A stretch of DNA of 64,000 nucleotides, from contig NZ_QKYW01000008.1 in the NCBI RefSeq assembly GCF_003253735.1, positions 62,001-126,000 on the forward strand, in the 5' to 3' direction. The stretch's first letter is position 1; every line of letters starts with the position of its first letter. Shown piece by piece: positions 37,629 to 47,538 of the stretch. Origin of the DNA: Pseudomonas sp. URMO17WK12:I2 (GTDB taxonomy: Bacteria; Pseudomonadota; Gammaproteobacteria; Pseudomonadales; Pseudomonadaceae). A program made the position numbers and the translations under genes. Below the pieces are notes generated by a model that saw only the letters and a list, made by a program, of their open reading frames with translations, was not told the DNA's origin and made no database searches.

Positions 37629-40583
37629 TTAGTTCGCCAGTGGCATTGCCTCGATGTGGCGCGGCAGCGTCACCCGGATACGGGTGCCACGTTGCTGCTC
37701 GGGGTCGATCGGGCTGTCGATTGTTATCTGGCCATAATGCTCTTCCACGATGGAATAGACCAGCGCGAGGCCGAGTCCGGTTCCTTTTCCGGGGTCCTTG
37801 GTGGTGAAGAACGGCTCGAACAGCCGGTCCATCACGCCCTTGGGAATGCCGCTGCCTTCGTCCTCGACGATCAGGTCGACGGTAAGCTCCGAGGCCTCGC
37901 TGCGCACCCGGATCGCACCGCCGGCGGGCGACGCGTCGCGGGCGTTGCTGAGCAGGTTGATCAGCACCTGGGCCAGGCGCTGCGGGTCGCCTTCGGCGCG
38001 GTGCGCAGGGTCACAGAGGTTGAAGAACTGCACGTCGACGCTGCGCCGGTTGAGGGCCAGCAGGCCAATGGCTTCCTGGGCAATTTCCGCCAGGTACACC
38101 GCTTCGTCGGCATGCTGGTGGTTGCCGGAATGGGCGAAGTTCATCAGCGAGTGGACGATGCGCGTGACCCGCTTGGTCTGTTCGAGGATCTGCCCGCTGA
38201 TTTCGGTCAGTTCGGGGTCGCCCTCGCGTTCCTCGCGCAGGTTCTGCGCCAGGCAGGCGATACCGGTGATCGGGTTGCCGATCTCGTGGGCGACCCCGGC
38301 GGCCAGGCGGCCGATGCTGGCCAGGCGTTCGGAGTGCACCAGCTTGTCTTCGAGCATCTGCGTCTCGGTAAGGTCTTCGACCAGCAGCACCAGGCCGCTG
38401 TTACCGGGGGCCAGGGGCTCGTCGATGGCCGCCTTGTGCAGGTTCAGCCAACGGGTCTGGCCATCGAGGGCCAGGCGCTGCTTGTGCAGGTGTTCGTCGG
38501 GATTCTCGATAAAGCTCTGCAGCAGCTCGCGCCACGGCTCGCCGAGGGTCGACAGGCGCGAGCCGACGATACGCAGCGCGGGAATCTCGGTGAGCTCCTC
38601 CATGGCCTTGTTCCACATCAGGATCTCGTGATCCTTGGCCAGCGAGCAGACGCCCATGGGCAGTTCCTGCAGGGTCTGGCGGTGGTAGCGGCGCAGCGCA
38701 TCGAGCTCGGCGGCGAGGCCCGTGAGGCGCGAGTGGTAGTCCTCCAGGCGGCTCTCGATGAAGTGGATGTCCTCGGTGACGTAACCCTCGGTGCCGGACT
38801 TGTAGGGCAGGAAGGATTCGATGATGTCCTGGGCAACGCTGGGGCCCATCAGGCCGGACAGGTTCGCCTCCAGGCGGTCACGCAGGCGGCGCAACGCATA
38901 GGGGCGGCTTTCGTCGAAGGGCAGGTGCAGGTCGCGCAGGGCCTGCTCGACCTCGCGCTGGGCGGTCTTGGCGCCCAGCGGCTTGGCCAGCTGGGCAGCG
39001 AATTCCTGGGGTGACAGGGCCAGCAGTTCACGGCGTTGCGGGCGGCGCACGTTGTCCACCGCGCAGGCTTCAGCGGCGCTGTCTTCCTCGGGGCTGGAGT
39101 CGGTGAACACCGAGACCAGGGTGAACACCAGCACGTTGATGGCCAGCGAGGCGATGGCCGCCAGGTGCCAGCTGCTGTCATCGAGCACGTAGACCAGGTC
39201 CAGCACCGGCACGTACAGGCCGGGCAGGGTGCCGAGCAGGGGCAGCAGCATGCTGACGCCCCACACGGCGATACCGGCCAGGAGCCCGGCGATGAAACCG
39301 CGGCGGTTGGCGGTCGGCCAGTACAGCACCGAGAGCACGCCCGGCAGAAACTGCAGGGTGGCAACGAAGGAGACGATGCCCAGGTTGGCCAGATCCTGCT
39401 CGGCGTCGAGCAGGGTGTAGAAGGCGTAGCTGGCCAGGATGATGGCGACGATCAGCGCACGGCGCGTCCATTTCAGCCAGCGGTAGATGTTGCCTTCGGC
39501 CGGCGGCTGGTAGAGCGGCAGCACCACGTGGTTGAGCAGCATGCCGGACAGCGCCAGGGTGGTGACGATGATCAGCCCGCTGGAGGCCGACAGGCCACCG
39601 ATGTAGGCGATCAAGACCAGTGTCGGGCTGTCCACGGCGATGCCCAGGCCCAGGGTGAAGTACTCCGGGTTGGTGGTCGAGCCCAGGCGCAGCCCGGCCC
39701 ACAGGATCAGCGGCACGGCCAGGCTCATCAGCAGCAGGAACAGCGGCAGGCCCCAGCTGGCGCTGACCAGCGCGCGCGGGTTGAGGTTCTCGGTGAAGGT
39801 CATGTGGTACATGTGCGGCATGACGATCGCCGAGGCGAAGAACACCAGCAGCAGGGTGCGCCACGGGCCTTCCTGCAAGGGCGTGTGCAGGCTGGCCAGG
39901 GCGGCCTGGTTGAGCACCAGCCATTGTTCCAGCTCGCGTGGGCCGTCGAATACGGCGTACAACGCGTACAGGCCGATGGCGCCCATGGCCAGCAGCTTGA
40001 CCACTGACTCGAAGGCGATGGCGAATACCAGGCCTTCGTGTTTTTCCCGGGTGGCCAGGTGGCGGGCGCCGAACAGGATGGTCACCAGAATGAACAGCCC
40101 GCAGAACGCCAGGGCAATCTGCGGCTGCACCGGCTCGCGGGTGAGGATGCTGATGGCGTCGGTGACGGCCTGAATCTGCAGGGCCAGCAGCGGCAGTACG
40201 GCAATCACCATGCACAGGGTGCTCAGGGCGCCGGCCCAGGTGCTGCGAAAGCGAAACGCGAACAGGTCGGCCAGCGAAGACAGCTGATAGGTGCGGGTGA
40301 TACGCAGAATGGGGTAGAGCAGCACCGGCGCGAGCAGGAAGGCACCGGTCACCCCCAGGTAACTGGCCAGGAAGCCGTAGCCATATTGGTAAGCGAGGCC
40401 GACGCTGCCATAGAAGGCCCAGGCGCTGGCATACACGCCCAGCGACAGGGTGTAGGTCAGCGGATGGCGGATGAGGCGGCGAGGAATCAGGCCGCGATCG
40501 GCGCACCAGGCGACGGCGAACAGTACCAGCAGGTAGGCGGCGCTGATCAGCATCAGCCCGCTGAGGCTAAAACTCATCGGCAT
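37629..40583 (-). CDS. cbrA: Sensor kinase CbrA (SLC5 symporter-kinase fusion)
   Basis: 984 residues. The N-terminal half is an SLC5-like sodium/solute symporter with about 13 membrane helices ('YTLSLGVYASAWAFYGSVG'). It continues with a linker, a PAS domain ('RRYHRQTLQELPMGVCSLAK'), a HisKA domain with the phosphorylated His near residue 765 ('AGVAHEIGNPITG') and an ATPase domain ('VLINLLSNARDAS', 'GKGTGLGLALVYSIV'). Histidine transport and signalling have been reported for CbrA. ATGs at 40583 and 40577 are equivalent starts. The upstream 58-codon gene probably couples to it. Confidence 0.96.
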   Translation of the reverse strand: MPMSFSLSGLMLISAAYLLVLFAVAWCADRGLIPRRLIRHPLTYTLSLGVYASAWAFYGSVGLAYQYGYGFLASYLGVTGAFLLAPVLLYPILRITRTYQLSSLADLFAFRFRSTWAGALSTLCMVIAVLPLLALQIQAVTDAISILTREPVQPQIALAFCGLFILVTILFGARHLATREKHEGLVFAIAFESVVKLLAMGAIGLYALYAVFDGPRELEQWLVLNQAALASLHTPLQEGPWRTLLLVFFASAIVMPHMYHMTFTENLNPRALVSASWGLPLFLLLMSLAVPLILWAGLRLGSTTNPEYFTLGLGIAVDSPTLVLIAYIGGLSASSGLIIVTTLALSGMLLNHVVLPLYQPPAEGNIYRWLKWTRRALIVAIILASYAFYTLLDAEQDLANLGIVSFVATLQFLPGVLSVLYWPTANRRGFIAGLLAGIAVWGVSMLLPLLGTLPGLYVPVLDLVYVLDDSSWHLAAIASLAINVLVFTLVSVFTDSSPEEDSAAEACAVDNVRRPQRRELLALSPQEFAAQLAKPLGAKTAQREVEQALRDLHLPFDESRPYALRRLRDRLEANLSGLMGPSVAQDIIESFLPYKSGTEGYVTEDIHFIESRLEDYHSRLTGLAAELDALRRYHRQTLQELPMGVCSLAKDHEILMWNKAMEELTEIPALRIVGSRLSTLGEPWRELLQSFIENPDEHLHKQRLALDGQTRWLNLHKAAIDEPLAPGNSGLVLLVEDLTETQMLEDKLVHSERLASIGRLAAGVAHEIGNPITGIACLAQNLREEREGDPELTEISGQILEQTKRVTRIVHSLMNFAHSGNHQHADEAVYLAEIAQEAIGLLALNRRSVDVQFFNLCDPAHRAEGDPQRLAQVLINLLSNARDASPAGGAIRVRSEASELTVDLIVEDEGSGIPKGVMDRLFEPFFTTKDPGKGTGLGLALVYSIVEEHYGQITIDSPIDPEQQRGTRIRVTLPRHIEAMPLAN

Positions 40584-40640
40584 TGACGGCGGCTCTGCGA
40601 GTCAGGGGAAGCGGCGGATGCCGGGCGATTTCGCATCGGC

Positions 40641-40817
40641 TCAGAGCTCATCGGCATCGCGCTGGCTCTGCAGGATGAAGGTCACCACGATAAGGATCAG
40701 CCACAGCATGTAAGGTCGATACCAGGCGCCGTTGGGGTCGATCCACCAGTCCATGATGGCAGGCGAGAACAGGTAGATACCGACTACCAGAATCAGAACC
40801 AATCGATAGATATACAT
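40641..40817 (-). CDS. cbrX: Small two-helix membrane protein (CbrX-like)
   Basis: A 58-codon gene starting MYIYRLVLILVVGIYLFSPA, with a second helix 'YMLWLILIVVTFILQS' and the loop 'DWWIDPNGAWYRPY' between. It ends 'QRDADEL'. It stops 57 bases before cbrA on the same strand. A small cotranscribed gene called cbrX upstream of cbrA has been described in Pseudomonas putida; the name rests on that position and size. Confidence 0.75.
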   Translation of the reverse strand: MYIYRLVLILVVGIYLFSPAIMDWWIDPNGAWYRPYMLWLILIVVTFILQSQRDADEL

Positions 40818-41101
40818 GCCGCGTCTCGCTACTGAGTGTGGCGATGGTAACGGAAGCGCGTTGCCCTGGCTAAGGTACGTTTAGCGAGTGCCCCACTGCC
40901 GTGGCCGGCTTGGTTGTATCGCGAATGCCTGCTGAATCACTGCGCTGGCGCATATCTTGCTCACCGAACCCAGCCGTGACTGGGCAGACGATGGCCCTCG
41001 GTGGCACTCTTCACCCGTTAATTGCTTGCTGAGCGATGCCAGCAGCTACGCTTGCAAGGCGCGCGATCCTGCTGCGCCTCGATCGATTCATTAGGACCCC
41101 C

Positions 41102-43576
41102 ATGCCTGATTTGCTTGCCGGTTACTCGCCTGACGCGGCTGCCTACGATGAGTTGCTCGACTGCAATGGCCAGGTTCGAGCGCACTGGCGCCCGGTGCTG
41201 GACCAGCTTCGGCGCAGTGCGCCCGAGCAGTTGCAACAACGCCAGGCCATGGTCAGCCGGCAGATCCAGGCCAACGGCGTCACCTACAACGTTTATGCCG
41301 ATCCGGAAGGCGCCGATCGCCCCTGGGAGCTGGACCTGCTGCCCAATCTGCTGCCCGCGGCCGAATGGCAAGGCATTGCCGCAGGCGTGGCGCAGCGCGC
41401 CGGCCTGCTCGACAAGGTGCTGGCCGACCTTTACGGGCCGCAGCACCTGTTGGCCGAAGGGTTGTTGCCGGCGGAGCTGGTGTTCGGGCAGGACGGTTTT
41501 CTGTGGCCGTGCCAGGGCGTGCAGCCGCCCGACAGCACCTATTTGCACCTGTATGCCGTGGACCTGGCCCGCTCGGCGGACGGCCAATGGCGGGTAATTG
41601 CCGATCGCACCCAGGCACCGGCCGGTGCCGGCTTCGCCCTGGAGAACCGGCAGATCATCTCGCGGGCCTTTCCCGAACTGTACCGTGACCTTGGTGTGCA
41701 GCACCTGGCCGCCTTCTTTCGCACCCTGCAGGACACCCTGACCAGCCAGGCGCCGGCCGGCAGCGAGACGCCACTGGTGGTGGTGCTGACTGCCGGGCGT
41801 TTCAACGAGAGCTACTTCGAGCACCTGTACCTGGCGCGCCAGCTCGGCTACCCCTTGGTGGAAGGCAGCGACCTGACCGTGCGCGACGCCACGCTGTACC
41901 TCAAGACCCTCGCCGGCCTGCAGCGGGTGCATGCGGTGTTGCGCCGTCTGGATGACGATTTCTGCGATCCCCTGGAGCTGCGCAGCGATTCGGCACTCGG
42001 CGTGCCCGGGCTGCTGGAGGTGGTCCGCCAGGGCCGTGTGCTGATGGCCAACGCCCTGGGCAGTGGCCTGCTGGAGGCGCCGGGTCTGAGCGGGTTTCTG
42101 CCGGCGATCAGCGAGCGCTTGCTCGGTGAGGCGCTGCTGTTGCCTGGCATCGACAGCGTCTGGTGCGGCGAGGCCCCGCTGCTGGCCCAGGTGCTGGAAA
42201 ACCTGCCGCAATGGCTGATCCGCCCCTGTTCAGCGGCCCAGCGTCCGGCGCAGGGCAGCAGCCCCGATGCCGAGCAGTTGGCCAGCCGCCTGCGCCAACA
42301 TCCCGAGGCCTATGTGGCCCAGGCGCCCGTACAATTGTCCCAGGCGCCGGTGTGGCTCGGCGAGCAGGGCATGCAGCCGCGCGCTATCGGCATGCGCGTG
42401 TTCGCCGTGGCCAGCGGCAACGGTTACCGGGTGATGCCTGGCGGCCTGACCCGGGTGGCCGTGGCGGCCGACAGCGAAGTGGTATCCATGCAGCGCGGTG
42501 GTGTCAGCAAGGACACCTGGGTGCTGGGCGAGCGTCAGGCGCCGGGTGAGCAATGGCAGGGCACGCGCGCCCTGGGCGCTGCCGATCTGGTGCGCAGCGA
42601 CCCCTATCTGCCCTCGCGGGTGGTGGAAAACCTGTTCTGGTTCGGGCGCTACAGCGAGCGCTGCGAGGACAACGCGCGGCTGCTGCGCATCATGCTGGCC
42701 CGTTACGTCGATGACGATGACGACCCGCGGGCGCTGCAGGCGATGTTCGCGCTCGCCGAGAAACTGGGCACCTTGCCCAATGAAGCCCATGGCACGCTGG
42801 AGGCGCGCTTGCGCGAGTCGCTGCTCGGTACCGAGTGGCCGGCCAGCGTGCGCGTCAACCTGCAGCGCCTGCAATGGACGGCCGGCAGCGTGCGCGGCAA
42901 GCTGTCCCAGGCCAACTGGCAGGCCATGGTGGAACTGCAGCGCGACCTGCAGCGCCTGGAAGGGCGGGATGGCGACCTCGGGCAATTGCTGGATGTGCTC
43001 AACCGGCTGATGATCTCGCTGGCCGCACTGTCGGGTTTCGCCCTCGACGACATGACCCGCGACGATGGCTGGCGCTTCCTGATGATCGGCCGCTGCATCG
43101 AACGCCTGCAGTTTCTCTGCGACAGCATCGGTGGCTTCCTGCGTATCGGCGCCAGCGATGACGCCGCGGCGCTGGACTGGCTGCTGGAGCTGGGCAACAG
43201 TTCGATCACCTACCGCACCCGCTACATGGCCTCCGCGCAGCTGATTCCGGTACTCGACCTGCTACTGCTCGACGAGCGCAACCCGCATGCCGTGCTGTAC
43301 CAGGTGCGCTTGCTGTTGCGTGCCCTGAAACGCCTGGCCGAGCGCTTCGAGATGCCGGGCAGCCCAGATCTGGCGCAGCTCGAAAGACGCTTGAGCGCCT
43401 TCGATCTGCACAGCCTGGAAAACCCGTTGTTCGGTGCCGGCGGCATTCGCGCCGTGCTCGAGGGGCTGGCCGGGCTGCTCGATGCCATCGGCCGCGCCGC
43501 CGGCACGGTCTCCGAACAACTGAGCCTGCGTTTCTTCGCCCATGTGGCCGCCAGCCAGGGAACCCAGTCGTCATGA
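41102..43576 (+). CDS. Circularly permuted ATP-grasp ligase fused to an alpha-E domain
   Basis: 824 residues. The first ~480 are a circularly permuted ATP-grasp (DUF404/DUF407) domain: 'GVTYNVYADPEGADRPWELD', 'VIADRTQAPAGAGFALENR', 'VVVLTAGRFNESYFEHLYLA', 'GVPGLLEVVRQGRVLMANA'. The last ~310 form an all-helical alpha-E (DUF403) domain: 'LPSRVVENLFWFGRYSERCE', 'WRFLMIGRCIERLQFLCD'. The pair is predicted to make an amide or peptide bond by ATP-dependent ligation. It overlaps a transglutaminase gene by ATGA. Many genomes encode the two halves separately. The start at 41102 (MPDLLAGY) is preferred over the in-frame ATG at 41036. Confidence 0.88.
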   Translation: MPDLLAGYSPDAAAYDELLDCNGQVRAHWRPVLDQLRRSAPEQLQQRQAMVSRQIQANGVTYNVYADPEGADRPWELDLLPNLLPAAEWQGIAAGVAQRAGLLDKVLADLYGPQHLLAEGLLPAELVFGQDGFLWPCQGVQPPDSTYLHLYAVDLARSADGQWRVIADRTQAPAGAGFALENRQIISRAFPELYRDLGVQHLAAFFRTLQDTLTSQAPAGSETPLVVVLTAGRFNESYFEHLYLARQLGYPLVEGSDLTVRDATLYLKTLAGLQRVHAVLRRLDDDFCDPLELRSDSALGVPGLLEVVRQGRVLMANALGSGLLEAPGLSGFLPAISERLLGEALLLPGIDSVWCGEAPLLAQVLENLPQWLIRPCSAAQRPAQGSSPDAEQLASRLRQHPEAYVAQAPVQLSQAPVWLGEQGMQPRAIGMRVFAVASGNGYRVMPGGLTRVAVAADSEVVSMQRGGVSKDTWVLGERQAPGEQWQGTRALGAADLVRSDPYLPSRVVENLFWFGRYSERCEDNARLLRIMLARYVDDDDDPRALQAMFALAEKLGTLPNEAHGTLEARLRESLLGTEWPASVRVNLQRLQWTAGSVRGKLSQANWQAMVELQRDLQRLEGRDGDLGQLLDVLNRLMISLAALSGFALDDMTRDDGWRFLMIGRCIERLQFLCDSIGGFLRIGASDDAAALDWLLELGNSSITYRTRYMASAQLIPVLDLLLLDERNPHAVLYQVRLLLRALKRLAERFEMPGSPDLAQLERRLSAFDLHSLENPLFGAGGIRAVLEGLAGLLDAIGRAAGTVSEQLSLRFFAHVAASQGTQSS

Positions 43577-44460
43577 GTCGGCGTTACCAGGTGCTGCACG
43601 ACACCCACTACCGCTACGCGGCGCCGGTTTCCCTGGCGCAGCAGCTGGCCCACCTGTGGCCGCGCGACTGCCTGTGGCAGCGCTGCCTGGCGCAGGATCT
43701 GCAGGTCAGCCCGCCACCCTGCCAGCGTCTGGATGGCCGCGACGTGTTCGGCAATCCGCTGACCCGCCTGGCGTTCGAGCGGCCCCATGACGCCCTGCAC
43801 GTGCGTGCGCAGCTGATGGTCGAGGTGTTGCCGCGCCGCCCGGTCAGCCTGCAAGGCTCGCCGTCCTGGACCGTCGTGCGCCAGGCCCTGCGCTACCAGC
43901 GGCGCGCCTGGCCCGCCGATGCCCTGGAGGCCGTGCGCTATCGATTCGCTTCACCTTATGTGGGGCTGGATGCGGCCTTCGAGGCCTTTGCCGCCGACTG
44001 CTTCCCACCCGAGCGGCCATTGCTGGAAGCGGTGCAGGCGCTGATGCAGAAGATTCACGGTGAATTCACCTTCGATGCCAGCGCCACCCTGGTGGCGACG
44101 CCGTTGCTGACGGTGCTCGAACAGCGGCGCGGCGTGTGTCAGGACTTCGCCCACCTGATGCTCGCCTGCCTGCGCGCCCGCGGGCTCGCCGCCCGCTACG
44201 TCAGCGGCTACCTGCTGACCCAGCCGCCGCCGGGGCAGGCGCGGCTGGTGGGCGCCGATGCGTCCCACGCCTGGGTGTCGGTGTATTGTCCGAGCAATGG
44301 CTGGGTGGACTTCGACCCGACCAACAACCTGCTGCCGGCGCTGGAGCACATCACCCTGGCCTGGGGGCGTGATTTCGCCGATGTATCACCCCTGCGCGGA
44401 GTGATTCTCGGCGGCGGCCATCATGATCCAGAGGTGCAGGTGACGGTCACGCCGTTGTAG
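43573..44460 (+). CDS. Transglutaminase-like cysteine peptidase family protein
   Basis: 295 residues. It starts MSRRYQVLHDTHYRYAAPVS (the N-terminal beta domain of bacterial transglutaminase-like proteins). The core has the catalytic Cys in 'RRGVCQDFAHLMLACLRARG', the His in 'ADASHAWVSVY' and the Asp in 'GWVDFDPTNNL'. Expected to cleave or form an amide bond on the product of the upstream ATP-grasp ligase. Translationally coupled by ATGA. The protein lacks a signal peptide, so it should be cytoplasmic. Confidence 0.88.
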   Translation: MSRRYQVLHDTHYRYAAPVSLAQQLAHLWPRDCLWQRCLAQDLQVSPPPCQRLDGRDVFGNPLTRLAFERPHDALHVRAQLMVEVLPRRPVSLQGSPSWTVVRQALRYQRRAWPADALEAVRYRFASPYVGLDAAFEAFAADCFPPERPLLEAVQALMQKIHGEFTFDASATLVATPLLTVLEQRRGVCQDFAHLMLACLRARGLAARYVSGYLLTQPPPGQARLVGADASHAWVSVYCPSNGWVDFDPTNNLLPALEHITLAWGRDFADVSPLRGVILGGGHHDPEVQVTVTPL

Positions 44461-44466
44461 CCCTGT

Positions 44467-44760
44467 TCAGCCGATGATCACCCGGATAACCGCGATCAAC
44501 TGGAAGGCGCAGAAAAAGCCGAGTGCGATGCGCAGTGGCTTTGAGAGGTTGGCGCCGAGGCTGTCACGCAGCGGCTGCAACATGAACTGTGGGGTCAGGG
44601 CCAGGCCGATCACCAGCGATACCACGGCGAACATCGAGAAGAACTCGCTGCTCATCGGCGGTACGCCCGAGGCGAAACCGTACAGCAGGCAACCAATGGC
44701 CACGGCGAAGAACGCTGCGGATATCAGGCGCTCCTTGGGTGTCCAGGAAGAAAAGTTCAC
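44467..44760 (-). CDS. Small three-helix membrane protein
   Basis: 97 residues starting at a GTG at 44760 that follows GGAG eight bases upstream. It has three hydrophobic segments ('LISAAFFAVAIGCLLYGFAS', 'MFAVVSLVIGLALTPQF', 'LRIALGFFCAFQLIAVIRVI'). No family is recognised. The upstream frame to 44931 runs into composite element E4 and is not coding. Its 5' region contains E4. Confidence 0.6.
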   Translation of the reverse strand: MNFSSWTPKERLISAAFFAVAIGCLLYGFASGVPPMSSEFFSMFAVVSLVIGLALTPQFMLQPLRDSLGANLSKPLRIALGFFCAFQLIAVIRVIIG

Positions 44761-44932
44761 AGGCGTAGCTCCACAGGCGAAAACGATGGAGCGCAGTATA
44801 AGGAATGGCGTGTGTGTGGGCAGCTGCCGGTAACAAAGTAACGGCCTAGGCCCAAGAGCCTGTTCACGATCTATCGTCCCCACTTCAGCGTTTTGACTGC
44901 AATGTGGCGGGAGCGGACCGCCGACCGCCACT

Positions 44933-44983
44933 TGTGGGAACGGGCCATGCCCGTGATTTCGCGGGCATGGCCCGCTCCCACAG
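44933..44983. repeat. REP-like palindrome (copy 2)
   Basis: TGTGGGAACGGGCCATGCCC with arm GGCATGGCCCGCTCCCACAG, the same unit as at 16025-16079 but with a shorter loop. Confidence 0.85.
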
Positions 44984-45015
44984 GTACTGCATCAATGGCC
45001 GCTTTGCCTTGTAGG

Positions 45016-45068
45016 CCGTAGGATGAGTGAAACCCATCGCAATTTGATGGGTTTCACCCATCCTACGG
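45016..45068. repeat. GTAGGATG/CATCCTAC long hairpin repeat
   Basis: CCGTAGGATGAGTGAAACCC is almost perfectly complementary to GGGTTTCACCCATCCTACGG over 23 bases with a short loop. This is a known type of dispersed Pseudomonas intergenic palindrome. Confidence 0.85.
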
Positions 45069-45131
45069 TCACCGGCCGCTTCTGCCTTTTTGCAGCCGCT
45101 TTATGTCGCTTAAAAAGACCGTGAGCAGGTT

Positions 45132-46463
45132 CTAGAGAACGCCGGCTTTCTTCCAGGCCAGGTAGCGGTTGACCAGCTCCGGCCCCAGCTCGCCTGGGCG
45201 GGCGTCGAGCACGGGCACGTTATGGGCTGCAAGGCGCTCGTGCAGGGTGTTGCGGGCATTCAGGTAATCCACGGCGCCGCAGTAGTTCAAGGCGGATTCG
45301 TAGTCATCAACCTGGGTGTGCCGCAGATTATCGAGCACATCTTCACGCAGGCTGGCGATCAGCACGCGGTGACGGTGCTCGAGGCGCTTCACGGCGCCCA
45401 GCAGATCCTCGTCGTCCTCGTCGCGCAGGTTGGTGATCAGCACCACCAGGGCGCGCCGGCTCTGGCGCTTGAGCAGGGCGTCCACCGCGTCGCTGTAGTC
45501 GGCGGGGCGCTGGCTGCTCTGCAGGTCATACACGGCGTTGAGCAGCACGTTGACCTGGGCCTGGCCCTTGACCGGCGGCAGGTAGCGGCGCTGCTCGCTG
45601 GCAAAGGTCATCAGCCCCACCGCGTCGCCCTGGCGCAGGGCGACGTAGCCCAGCAGCAGGCTGGCATTGAGGGCGTGATCGAAGTGCGACAGTTCACCGT
45701 CCTGGCTGCGCATACGGCGGCCGCAGTCGAGCAGGAAGAGGATCTGCTGGTCGCGCTCGTCCTGGTACTCGCGGGCAATCGGCGTGCGCTTGCGGGCGGT
45801 GGCCTTCCAGTCGATCTGGCGCAGCGTGTCGCCATCGCGGAATTCACGCAGCTGATGAAATTCCTGGCCCAGGCCACGGCGCTGGCGCTGGCGCACGCCC
45901 AGCTGGCTGATCCAGTCGTCCACGGCCATCAGCTGGGCGCCGTACAGGCGGGCGAAGTCCGGATAGACCCGGGTTTCGTCGCGCAGCTCGAGGTGGCGGC
46001 GCGATTGCCACAGGCGCAGCGGGCTGGGCAAGCCGACTTCGCAGCGCGGGAACACGAAGTGGCCGCGCACCAGCGGGCGCACCCGGTAGGTGAAGGTGGT
46101 GTGCTCGCCGGGGCGCAGCTCGACCTGCTGCGGCATGTGCTCGACGGCCATGTCCTGGGGCGCGTGATCGAACACCTCGATGTGCAGGCCGCGCTTATAG
46201 GCATGCTCGGCGCTCAGGCGCACCTCGCTCCAGCGGCCCAGCGGCAGGTTGCCCGGCAGCTGCCGGTGCAGGCGCGGCGAGGGCAGGCGACGCAGGCGCA
46301 GTGCGTCGGTCAGGGCTGCCAACGTGAGCAGCAGCAGGGCGCCCCACCACAGGGTGATGAGACGCTCGGGCACGGCCACCGACAGTGCGTCCAGCGTGCC
46401 GAGCACGATGGCGACCACGAGCAGAGCGCCCAGCAGGCGCAGCAGGGTGGAGGAGGGCTTCAT
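45132..46463 (-). CDS. DUF58 (vWA-like) membrane protein
   Basis: 443 residues: two N-terminal membrane helices ('LLGALLVVAIVLGTLDALSV', 'LITLWWGALLLLTLAALTDA'), a beta-rich middle, and the DUF58 core 'RQIDWKATARKRTPIAREYQ' followed by a von Willebrand A-like fold. In the metal site 'LFLLDCGRRM' the DxSxS motif is not conserved. DUF58 proteins are partners of MoxR ATPases, and moxR lies 25 bases upstream. It is the last gene of the cluster and its stop abuts element E4. Confidence 0.88.
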   Translation of the reverse strand: MKPSSTLLRLLGALLVVAIVLGTLDALSVAVPERLITLWWGALLLLTLAALTDALRLRRLPSPRLHRQLPGNLPLGRWSEVRLSAEHAYKRGLHIEVFDHAPQDMAVEHMPQQVELRPGEHTTFTYRVRPLVRGHFVFPRCEVGLPSPLRLWQSRRHLELRDETRVYPDFARLYGAQLMAVDDWISQLGVRQRQRRGLGQEFHQLREFRDGDTLRQIDWKATARKRTPIAREYQDERDQQILFLLDCGRRMRSQDGELSHFDHALNASLLLGYVALRQGDAVGLMTFASEQRRYLPPVKGQAQVNVLLNAVYDLQSSQRPADYSDAVDALLKRQSRRALVVLITNLRDEDDEDLLGAVKRLEHRHRVLIASLREDVLDNLRHTQVDDYESALNYCGAVDYLNARNTLHERLAAHNVPVLDARPGELGPELVNRYLAWKKAGVL

Positions 46464-46488
46464 GCCGCTTGATCCCGGTTCGAGTCGG

Positions 46489-47534
<1,046 letters not shown>

Positions 47535-47538
<4 letters not shown>

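Larger units (their letters stand above)
44855..45131. repeat. Composite intergenic element E4 (inverted: B end left, A end right)
   Basis: The left end is GAGCCTGTTCACGATCTATC then CACTTCAGCGTTTTGACTGC (B end, matching the E1 right end). The right end on the other strand is AACCTGCTCACGGTCTTTTT then AAGCGACATAAAGC...GGCAGAAGCGG (A end). The core holds a REP palindrome (44933-44983) and a GTAGGATG...CATCCTAC hairpin. The A end lies directly on the stop codon of the DUF58 gene. Confidence 0.82.

Noticed and set aside
44761..44931. N-terminal extension of the small membrane protein
   Set aside because: It would run into the B end of element E4 and has no membrane or signal feature. The GTG at 44760 has a good ribosome-binding site.
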